Shown piece after piece: positions 7,862 to 13,701 of a stretch of DNA of 28,970 nucleotides (the first letter of the stretch is position 1; each line of letters begins with the position of its first letter). The position numbers and the translations under genes were made by a program. This DNA is from an uncultured Clostridia bacterium (lineage in GTDB: Bacteria > Bacillota > Clostridia > Oscillospirales > Acutalibacteraceae). The stretch spans positions 1 through 28,970 of the forward strand of contig CAMFTS010000004.1 in the NCBI GenBank assembly GCA_945988915.1, given 5' to 3'. A model generated the notes under the pieces. It was given only the letters and a program-made list of their open reading frames with translations. It had not been told where the DNA came from and made no database searches.

Positions 7862-8785
7862 TTATCCGCCCTTAAAATACTCCGTATCCTTCAACCACTC
7901 TCGCATTTTAACGTAAGCCCGGTTGACGGTCTGATATGCGGTATCAGGTGAGGATTTCCCAAAGGTGTTCGCAAGGTCGATATATGGCATTTTCTTGAAT
8001 TTAACCTTTCTCGGATTTCCATCTTTGTCGGTAACAGACTTGTCCATATAGTAACTTGAAAAGCAATTCATACAAAATCCTAATCTGCCGGCAACCATGT
8101 ACTGTTCCTCATAATTCAGCTTACTAAAAACCTCGTGTACGGCTTCTTTTCGCAAAGAACCCAGCAGCATTGTTAATGGGTCAGAATATGAGTCGGCAAT
8201 ATACTCTTCCTCTCGCACTTCGCTTTCATCATCGGCAAGGTTTTTGTAAAACTCGGTATAGTTCATATTGCGAATACCGGCGGAGATTATCTCTGAAACT
8301 GTTTTCGGTTTCAGGTGAAGCTCTGCGGCAATCTTAGCGATTGTTTCATCGTCATTTCTGTAATTGTTTCCTCGATACAGTGCCATGATTTTGCGAAGCC
8401 GTGCATTTTCATCCTCTGTGGGTATAGTATAGCCTGTTCGCATAGTACGAACATATTCGTGAACTACCCGTTTGATATAAAAATCCGTATAGTAGCTTTC
8501 AAAAGACTTGCTCTTTGTGATGTCATAGTTTTGTAAGGCCTTGATAAGTGCAAACACACAAGCAGATTTCAAATCTGCAAAATGACCGGGCATTGCATAT
8601 TCCTGAACATAGCCTTTAACAGCATTGTTAAGTATCGGTTCGTAATAGTGTAAAAACCATATCAGATATTTCTCATCCTTTTCTTCAAGGTAAAGGCGGA
8701 TGTATTCTTGCAACTGCATTTTCGGCGGTGCCGGCTTTTGTTTGTAGATATACAGTTCTGTTTCCCAATCCTTCACGGCACTCAC
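7862..8785 (-). CDS. Sigma-70-like regulatory protein
   Basis: The 307-aa protein resembles sigma-70 family members found in Firmicute mobile elements. A region-2-like stretch lies near residues 70-125 (ADLKSACVFALIKALQNYD, then YIKRVVHEYVRT). A region-3-like helix-turn-helix (TIAKIAAELHLKPKTVSEII) is near 150-170, and a region-4-like tail ends with a SSPDTAYQTVNRAYVKMREW motif. The start is GTG 8783-8785 with AAAGGA before it, 7 nt after the DUF6076 stop, so the two genes form an operon. As second gene behind an SOS-type promoter it could redirect polymerase to element genes after DNA damage. The sigma assignment rests on motif reading and the regulatory role is inference. Confidence 0.7.
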   Translation of the reverse strand: MSAVKDWETELYIYKQKPAPPKMQLQEYIRLYLEEKDEKYLIWFLHYYEPILNNAVKGYVQEYAMPGHFADLKSACVFALIKALQNYDITKSKSFESYYTDFYIKRVVHEYVRTMRTGYTIPTEDENARLRKIMALYRGNNYRNDDETIAKIAAELHLKPKTVSEIISAGIRNMNYTEFYKNLADDESEVREEEYIADSYSDPLTMLLGSLRKEAVHEVFSKLNYEEQYMVAGRLGFCMNCFSSYYMDKSVTDKDGNPRKVKFKKMPYIDLANTFGKSSPDTAYQTVNRAYVKMREWLKDTEYFKGG

Positions 8786-8792
8786 CGTCCTT

Positions 8793-9899
8793 TCACTTCA
8801 ACATTCTTTCCGTGTCAGAATACAACTTTTTTCGTGTCATATCCTTTGCATATTGAGTAGTAAGATATTCATAGTTTTCCTGCGCTCGGAGCATATTGTT
8901 TTTTGCAATAAATGTTGCCATTTTTGCAAACTCTGCCGTTATAGTGCCTCTGCTTTTCTCAGTTCGGATTGCGGAGGCTCTTTTTTCATATACAGCCACA
9001 ATAGGGTTGTCCTTTTCTCGCTCCTTGCGTTTGATTGACGCCGCATACTTACGGCAGGTTGTTCTTTTTCCACGAAGCATATACGGTGCAAAACCGTTAC
9101 AATATTTCTGCTTCCGGGCAGAGGTCATGAGAAAATATCTGTTACAGATACCGCATTGTTTTGGGTAGTGTCCGTAATGTAAACCCTCAAAGAAATCCGT
9201 TACGATAAAAGAGTAATAATCTTCAAAGGTCAGCCTTTTCGCAACTGCAATATCCTTTTTCTTGGTAACAGCAACATACTCTGTTTTGACATTGCAATCT
9301 GTTTTACTGAATATCTCCATAGCAATCGGCAACAGGTGTGCTTCGTCAAAGCGTTCTGCCTCATCAAGACGTAAAACAAACTTCAAAAGACATTTAAATG
9401 CCTTTTCCATATCATCAGGTAGCGTATCATAATAATTTATGGTTTCATTTACTGCTTTCAGCAAATCTTCTACCATAGTGAAAAAGTCTTTGTCATATTC
9501 GGGCGGAAGAATATCCAATACAGCATGAGCCGGGTCAATGTTTTGTACTTTTGCTTTTCGGCGGAAATAGTCAACAATCAAATCCGCATTTGCTTTTGTG
9601 AAAAGATACGCAATTCTTTCCTTTTCGGCTTGAATATCGCAGGTGTTAAATGGTTTGATGTTTGGTAACACCTTTAATATCATCTGTATTTCTTCCCCGG
9701 CTTTTATAAAGTCGGTATCATTCAGATAACCGAGAGCAAGAGTTTCTCTGACGTGCCACAAGTATTCACGAGAAACTGCGATACGGGCGGCATTGTCATT
9801 TTTGTAATACTGATTAAGCAGGCACACGGCATAAAAGCCTGCATAATGCTTCTTATCAATCGTTACTATACCGTCTCTGTAATCTGCACTGAAAAGCAT
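8793..9899 (-). CDS. DUF6076-type protein with zinc-binding C-terminus
   Basis: The 368-aa product has a long helical N-terminal part and a cysteine cluster in the C-terminal third (CGIC, then C in QKYCNG, then C in TTCRKYA), a typical zinc-ribbon layout followed by a basic helical tail. I place it in the DUF6076 family from memory of mobile-element genes with this Cys pattern; the function is unknown. GGTGGTG precedes the ATG. It is the first gene after a consensus promoter carrying a LexA-like box and is followed by the sigma-like gene. Nucleic-acid binding is likely from the zinc cluster and basic tail, but this is inference. Confidence 0.7.
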   Translation of the reverse strand: MLFSADYRDGIVTIDKKHYAGFYAVCLLNQYYKNDNAARIAVSREYLWHVRETLALGYLNDTDFIKAGEEIQMILKVLPNIKPFNTCDIQAEKERIAYLFTKANADLIVDYFRRKAKVQNIDPAHAVLDILPPEYDKDFFTMVEDLLKAVNETINYYDTLPDDMEKAFKCLLKFVLRLDEAERFDEAHLLPIAMEIFSKTDCNVKTEYVAVTKKKDIAVAKRLTFEDYYSFIVTDFFEGLHYGHYPKQCGICNRYFLMTSARKQKYCNGFAPYMLRGKRTTCRKYAASIKRKEREKDNPIVAVYEKRASAIRTEKSRGTITAEFAKMATFIAKNNMLRAQENYEYLTTQYAKDMTRKKLYSDTERMLK

Positions 9900-9933
9900 G
9901 GTTTCACCACCTATTCAAAATTCGACTACATAC

Positions 9934-9963
9934 ATTATATTAGAACAAATGTTCGCTTGTCAA
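9934..9963 (-). promoter_or_regulatory. Strong promoter of the DUF6076-sigma operon
   Basis: On the minus strand TTGACA (9958-9963) and TATAAT (9934-9939), both exact consensus, are separated by 18 nt. The gene starts 35 nt downstream of the -10. A LexA-type box fills most of the spacer, so a bound repressor would block polymerase. Confidence 0.8.
9942..9955 (-). promoter_or_regulatory. LexA/DinR-type SOS box
   Basis: The minus strand reads CGAACATTTGTTCT, matching 12 of 14 positions of the Bacillus-type box CGAACATATGTTCG and holding the core GAAC-N4-GTTC exactly. It lies between the -35 and -10, the usual place for SOS repression. Confidence 0.7.
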
Positions 9964-9994
9964 TAGCGATATTGTTGATTTGCCTCCAAAAATC

Positions 9995-10298
9995 AAGAAA
10001 AGTTCGGAATAACGGACTGCTTTGATAAAAAACTTTTCTTTGAAAAAATGCTATATTTTGTGTTACAAACGGTGTTTATTAAAAAGTTAAAATACTTTCA
10101 TAGGCTTATATATAGGGAGTTGAAGCCTTGTTGCGTTTATCATTTATGATTGTTACGGTATTCCGTTAGAAATCGCACTTTTTCCGTATTAAGTATAGTA
10201 GAGAGGAGAATTAAGGCAAAGAAAAACTGCCCTCACGGGGAGAGCAGTTGAATGATAAAGTGTTCTTGAGAACAAAACATATAAACTATCTAATAAAA
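9995..10298. other. Intergenic region with inverted repeat and promoter-like remnants
   Basis: No convincing gene lies here. A 10-bp inverted repeat (AAGAAAAGTT at 9995-10004, AACTTTTCTT at 10031-10040) has a 26-nt spacer. A GAGAGGAGA purine run at about 10200-10208 resembles a ribosome site but no ORF follows it, possibly the remains of a gene start. The terminator of the next gene fills 10220-10249. Confidence 0.4.
10220..10249 (-). terminator. Terminator of the SF0329-like gene
   Basis: AACTGC (10225-10230) pairs with GCAGTT (10244-10249), with partial inner pairing. On the minus strand the stem is followed by TTTTT, as expected for the gene ending at 10299. Confidence 0.6.
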
Positions 10299-10810
10299 CT
10301 ACAGATTTTCAGCTTCAAATCTTAATAGATAAAACTGTTTTAACCACTCGGGTTGTTCATCTAACATATCTTTCAATTTTTCAAGCGTACGCTTACCTAC
10401 ACGACGGTCAAGTATTGCAAACATTCTTACAATAGGGTTATCAGATTCAAAGCTGTTTTTTATATCCTGATTTCGATATTCAGCAAGAGCTTCAGTAAAT
10501 TCACTGTCTTTATATTCCGTTCTCTCATTTAAAGAATATTTATCTAATAAAGACCAGAATTCATACCAATACTCAATGGCACCATATGGCTTCTTGATTG
10601 TTTTATATCCTTTTTCAACAAAATAATTATTTACAGTCTCCCAAGAAAAACGCTTTACTTGTTTGTCATCAATACAAACCTCAAAAATTTTGCATCCGTC
10701 CATTCCGACATAAGTAGTGCAACCATATCTAACTCTGCCTTTCAAACTATCTGCAAGCATTTCTTTTCAAGATATTTACGCATGCCACTCCAAGAGCCTT
10801 CGTAACCCAT
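10299..10810 (-). pseudogene. SF0329-like protein gene, frameshifted near its start
   Basis: The open frame from 10760 gives 153 aa (starts MLADSLKGRVRYG), but that ATG has no ribosome site and a stop codon sits two codons upstream. An ATG at 10810 opens another frame encoding MGYEGSWSGMRKYLEKK, then leads straight into the main frame if one base is restored near 10761. The joined product, about 170 aa, fits the SF0329 family of small proteins of unknown function (a W-S-x-x-R/K-x-L-E start, then a S-L-x-G-R-V-x-Y motif). I therefore read the gene as carrying a 1-nt deletion. Its strand is opposite to the parM operon, so it may be cargo. If the 10760 start is used, a truncated protein could still be made. 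Confidence 0.5.
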
Positions 10811-10971
10811 AATAAAACATCAACCTTTCTCAGAAGCTTATTTCTAAAAATAATTATACCACACCTACACTACAACTTTCAATCCGTTTTCATACACTTG
10901 TTACCTCAAAAAGTCGCAGGTGTTTTTATACCCAAATTTAAAATTCCGGTAAAAAATACTGCATTACATTT

Positions 10972-11000
10972 TTTGTAAAGTGTCATTTGCCCTTTACAAA
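10972..11000. repeat. Inverted repeat TTTGTAAAG / CTTTACAAA
   Basis: Two perfect 9-bp arms (10972-10980 and 10992-11000) flank an 11-nt spacer. The size and symmetry fit a dimeric regulator site in the divergent region between the SF0329-like gene and parM. Confidence 0.5.
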
Positions 11001-11075
11001 CTATATTCTGACTTGCTTCTCCTGTGATACTTTTTACCATTTGGAACCTTTAATTTGACTTTGGTGACGCTTCTT

Positions 11076-11100
11076 CCAAGTTCCCATTTTGGGAACTTGG
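11076..11100. repeat. Palindrome A of the parM upstream region
   Basis: CCAAGTTCCC (11076-11085) and GGGAACTTGG (11091-11100) form a perfect 10-bp inverted repeat around ATTTT. Its core TTCCCATTTTGGGAA recurs in palindrome C. Confidence 0.8.
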
Positions 11101-11122
11101 AACTTTGAATATGAATGGCTTG

Positions 11123-11149
11123 GGTAGGTTATCGTTTTGACAACCTACC
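11123..11149. repeat. Palindrome B of the parM upstream region
   Basis: GGTAGGTT (11123-11130) pairs with AACCTACC (11142-11149), with additional TC/GA pairing inside. The GGTAGGTT half-site recurs in palindrome C. Confidence 0.75.
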
Positions 11150-11220
11150 ACTTAGAAAATATTCGTTATACTTTTTCAAATGGACACAAATTGCTCATTG
11201 TAAATATTGTTCGGGTAATT

Positions 11221-11251
11221 TTGGTAGGTTCCCATTTTGGGAACCTACCAA
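11221..11251. repeat. Palindrome C, a composite of A and B
   Basis: TTGGTAGGTTCCC (11221-11233) and GGGAACCTACCAA (11239-11251) form a perfect 13-bp inverted repeat around ATTTT. The outer part matches palindrome B and the inner part matches palindrome A. Confidence 0.85.
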
Positions 11252-11284
11252 ATATATATATCAAAAATTTCATCAGAAAGGAGA

Positions 11285-11389
11285 ATGTCGTCTTCAACAT
11301 TCGTGACAGTCCCATATTTTCACTGCGCCCTAAAGGGCGTTTTTTTATTGCCTGAATTAAAAATCACAAGTCAAAAAAGAACATTTTAA
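11285..11389 (+). CDS. Possible 34-aa leader peptide upstream of parM
   Basis: ATG 11285 opens a 34-codon ORF (starts MSSSTFVTVPYFHCALKG) whose stop TAA overlaps the AAGGAGG of parM, which would allow coupling. An intrinsic terminator hairpin lies within its coding sequence. A purine-rich AGAAAGGAG precedes the ATG, but only about 1-3 nt away, shorter than usual, so translation would be weak or may not occur. It could be an attenuator leader controlling parM; this is inference. Confidence 0.35.
   Translation: MSSSTFVTVPYFHCALKGVFLLPELKITSQKRTF
11326..11347 (+). terminator. Intrinsic terminator/attenuator before parM
   Basis: CGCCCT and AGGGCG form a tight stem with a 2-nt loop (11326-11339), followed by seven or more T. 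It stands about 55 nt before the parM start, so upstream transcription reaching parM must pass it. Confidence 0.75.
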
Positions 11390-11402
11390 GGAGGAATAAC
11401 AA

Positions 11403-12322
11403 TTGAAAAAATTCAATGATGTAATCATCATCGGTGTTGCCATGGTTATGGCAACATCAAAACGGCTAACCACTGCTTCAGAACAGGCATTACGGCTTGT
11501 GATTCAGAGCCGCTTTTTACAAAGGATATGCTTGTTTACGGTGGAAAGTTCTATCTTATCGGTGAAGGACACAAGGAGTTTCTTCCCGACAAAATCAAAG
11601 ACGAGGACTATTATCCCCTCACTCTTGTAGCTATTGCAAAGGAGTTAAGTGACGAAAACTTAACTGAAGCTACAGTTCACATTGCGGCAGGTCTGCCCCT
11701 CACTTGGACGGCAGGTCAGAAAGAGAGCTTCAAAGCGTATCTCACCAAGAATGAGGAAATAACTTTCACTTGGCAGCATACCGAGTACAAAATCAGAATC
11801 GCAGGTGCGAGCATCTATCCTCAGGGGTATGCGGCGGTTTCGCAGTTTGCAACCAAAATGGACGGTGTAAACCTTGTTGCTGATATTGGCAATGGTACAA
11901 TGAACGTTCTCTATGTCATTAACGGCAGACCGCAATCGGAGAGAATGTACACCGAAAAGTTCGGTACACATTTTTGTACCGTAGATATCCGTGAAGCGTT
12001 CCTCAGAAAAACGCAGAGGGAAATCAATGAGCATATTATTGATGAAGTGCTTTGCAAAGGTACAGCAAATATTGCGCAGTCAGATCTGAAGATTATCAAG
12101 GCGGAGGTACAGAAATATGTAGGTGAAATCTTCCACAGACTCCGTGACCACGGGTACGATGAGAACACGATGATGCTGTATATTACCGGCGGTGGCGGTT
12201 GCCTTGTAAAGAATTTCTACAAGTTCAATGCAGAACGTATTCAGTTCGTTGATGATATCTGTGCGGCGGCAAAGGGATATGAGTACCTTGCCGAAACCAT
12301 GATGAAAAGTGGCAGAATATGA
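11403..12322 (+). pseudogene. ParM-like actin-family partition ATPase, frameshifted
   Basis: TTG 11403 with AAGGAGG upstream starts the frame (LKKFNDVIIIGV), which must jump at about 11439 into the frame of 11528-12322 to give the expected HGYGNIKTAN nucleotide-binding motif. The sequence GTTGCCATGG reads as GTTGACCATGG with one base lost. After that the gene is intact, showing the phosphate 2-like DIGNGTMN motif and the ITGGGG adenosine motif near the C-terminus, typical of ParM/StbA actin-like filament ATPases that segregate plasmids. The remaining ORF from 11528 (264 aa) lacks the first phosphate loop and should not bind ATP normally. Its last 4 nt overlap the parR-like gene (ATGA). Confidence 0.75.
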
Positions 12323-12648
12323 ACGAGTATCGCATAAATGTGCGCTTTAATTTGAGCGACACAGAGAACAAAGCAATCATTGATTATCTGAACAGCCTTG
12401 ATAAAGAAAAGTACAGGTCAAGAAATCAGTTTATCATTGATGCGATTAAGGCGTCTATTGCCTATGCAGAGAAGCAGACGGCAGATGATGAACTACTTGA
12501 AAAGTTTAGGGAGATTCTGAAAGAGGAGCTGTGTAGCATTTCAGTTGCCATAACACCTCCTTCTTCGGCGGGTATGGATATGGAGTTAACCGAGGAGCAG
12601 AAACAGAAAAACGATGCAGAGGCATTGGCTTTTCTTGATATGTTTTAA
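12319..12648 (+). CDS. ParR-like adaptor/DNA-binding partner of ParM
   Basis: The 109-aa protein begins with a ribbon-helix-helix-like segment (YRINVRFNLSDTENKAIIDYL, then RSRNQFIIDAIKAS, residues 3-50), followed by a charged helical, acidic tail. Size, fold and the 4-nt ATGA overlap with the parM-like gene fit ParR, which binds repeated centromere sites and caps ParM filaments. The palindromes at 11076-11251 are the natural candidate sites. ParR sequences diverge strongly, so the assignment rests on position and the N-terminal pattern. Confidence 0.65.
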   Translation: MNEYRINVRFNLSDTENKAIIDYLNSLDKEKYRSRNQFIIDAIKASIAYAEKQTADDELLEKFREILKEELCSISVAITPPSSAGMDMELTEEQKQKNDAEALAFLDMF

Positions 12649-12701
12649 CGGTGCCAAAACATTCGGATTTCGGAGCCACAGAGGAAAACACAACAAAAAA
12701 C

Positions 12702-12719
12702 GGCACCGCTTACGGTGCC
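12702..12719. other. Hairpin before the DUF3847 gene
   Basis: GGCACCG and CGGTGCC pair around a short loop, 21 nt before the downstream ATG. No T run follows, so it is more likely an RNA structure or partial attenuator than a terminator. Confidence 0.4.
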
Positions 12720-12740
12720 AACAGATTGGAGGTGATATTT

Positions 12741-12938
12741 ATGACCGATGACGAGAAAAGGCTCATACAAGCCAAGCACAGACTTGAGCAGGCTGAAAAC
12801 CGCAACCGTAAAAAGGAACGCACAGAGCGAAACCACAGACTTATTGTAGAGGGTGCGATTTTGGAGAAGCTTTTGCCTGAAATTAAGACAATGGATTTCA
12901 CAGAAATCGAGAGGTATTTACGGGAAAAGCTGAACTAA
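12741..12938 (+). CDS. DUF3847-type small protein, 65 aa
   Basis: The 65-aa product has a charged coiled-coil N-terminal half (DEKRLIQAKHRLEQAENRNR) and a C-terminal VEGAILEKLLPE-type segment, the pattern of the DUF3847 family found beside MobA/MobL relaxase genes. ATG 12741 is chosen because GGAGGTGAT lies 4 nt upstream; the frame is open back to 12651 with no site. It lies just left of the oriT region, so an accessory role in mobilization (a relaxosome or oriT-binding factor) is plausible but unproven. Confidence 0.75.
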   Translation: MTDDEKRLIQAKHRLEQAENRNRKKERTERNHRLIVEGAILEKLLPEIKTMDFTEIERYLREKLN

Positions 12939-12951
12939 CGGCTTATATATT

Positions 12952-13001
12952 CCCTTAAGGGCGCACTTACTCACCACCGTAAAGGCGGTGCAGTGCGCTC
13001 T
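12952..13001 (-). other. Putative oriT of MOBQ type
   Basis: Read on the minus strand, 12955-12970 gives GTAAGTGCGCCCTTAA, closely resembling the nic region of RSF1010/pIP501-type (MOBQ) origins as I recall it (TAAGTGCG/CCCT). Beside it lie a CACCG/CGGTG hairpin (12975-12990) and AGTGCGCTC, which pairs back to GGGCGCACT, giving a long interrupted stem-loop. It lies between DUF3847 and a MobA/MobL relaxase gene of the same mobilization class. The transferred strand would be the minus strand, with the parM side leading. Confidence 0.65.
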
Positions 13002-13015
13002 CCGAGAGAAAGAAT

Positions 13016-13038
13016 AAACGGCATATAAAATGCCGTTT
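13016..13038. terminator. Hairpin terminator at the end of the NYN gene
   Basis: AAACGGCAT (13016-13024) pairs perfectly with ATGCCGTTT (13030-13038) around a 5-nt loop, just 3 nt from the stop of the minus-strand NYN gene. Confidence 0.55.
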
Positions 13039-13041
13039 GCA

Positions 13042-13635
13042 TCAAAGCTTTAAAGGTGTAGAGGGGCGAACTTGTGCTCCTGTAGGATTATAACGGTCCT
13101 CTTTTAAAAATGTAATTGAGTCGTAATAATCATCTAGTGCAACAAATTTACCATTTTCTTCAGCATAACTTTTTAAATATCTGTTGCAGGAATTTTCCCA
13201 AGAATAAACTTCTATTTCCCAACCTAATGATTTGATTCTTTTTAAATCACTGAGAAATCCTTCGCCAAGTTGCTTCCCAGCTCCGTCGCCTGTTAAAACG
13301 GCAATTGTAGATGGAGCGGAGATACAATCAACAGCAGTTCTTAACATCATAGTTTGTAATGACATATCAACGCTTTCTTGTTCTAAACCATCAGCAGTTC
13401 TATTCAACAATTGAACATTAATACCTAGGCTTTTAATATGGTCCCACAATTGATTGCTTGGAGGAGGAATACTTCCTGATAAATATGCAGCATCAACTTT
13501 TCTGTTGTTTCTTACCAAATCAAACAAATTGTTAAAATTAGTTCTAAACAATTCATGTGGTTGTTCGGGTTCTCTAATTTTCATGACCTCTAAACCTGAA
13601 ATATGAATATTTGAATTATCCCAAAATATAAACAT
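13042..13635 (-). CDS. NYN-domain (PIN-like) putative ribonuclease
   Basis: The 197-aa protein starts MFIFWDNSNI, the classic first acidic strand of NYN domains (Asp6 followed by Asn). Further acidic residues at conserved positions include Asp90 (VDMSLQTMM) and Asp117 in TGDG. These would bind the metal for RNA cleavage, as in LabA/NYN nucleases of the PIN fold. GAGGTGAT precedes the ATG. The gene is reversed with respect to all mobilization genes and sits between oriT and the relaxase gene, where it looks like inserted cargo. A defence or toxin-like role is possible; no antitoxin-like partner gene is evident beside it. Confidence 0.8.
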   Translation of the reverse strand: MFIFWDNSNIHISGLEVMKIREPEQPHELFRTNFNNLFDLVRNNRKVDAAYLSGSIPPPSNQLWDHIKSLGINVQLLNRTADGLEQESVDMSLQTMMLRTAVDCISAPSTIAVLTGDGAGKQLGEGFLSDLKRIKSLGWEIEVYSWENSCNRYLKSYAEENGKFVALDDYYDSITFLKEDRYNPTGAQVRPSTPLKL

Positions 13636-13701
13636 AAAATCACCTCGTATTAATTATACAGCAAATTATAAAAAAAGCAATAACTTGCGCAAAGTAAGGA
13701 C

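Larger units (their letters stand above)
10811..11402. other. Palindrome-rich control region upstream of parM
   Basis: No large gene fits in this stretch of about 590 bases. It holds an inverted repeat (10972-11000), three related long palindromes (11076-11251), a possible leader ORF (11285-11389) and an intrinsic terminator (11326-11347), all listed separately. The layout suits a centromere-like site or replication/partition control region for the parM-parR operon. Confidence 0.6.

Noticed and set aside
8853..9168. Plus-strand reading frames opposite the DUF6076 gene
   Set aside because: They have no ribosome sites and lie fully inside a well-supported minus-strand gene.
10760..10760. Intact 153-aa gene starting at 10760
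   Set aside because: There is no ribosome site and a stop lies two codons upstream; the frame joins naturally to an upstream start if one base is restored.
12651..12740. Extended start for the DUF3847 gene
   Set aside because: The extension crosses a hairpin and lacks a ribosome site; ATG 12741 has a strong one.
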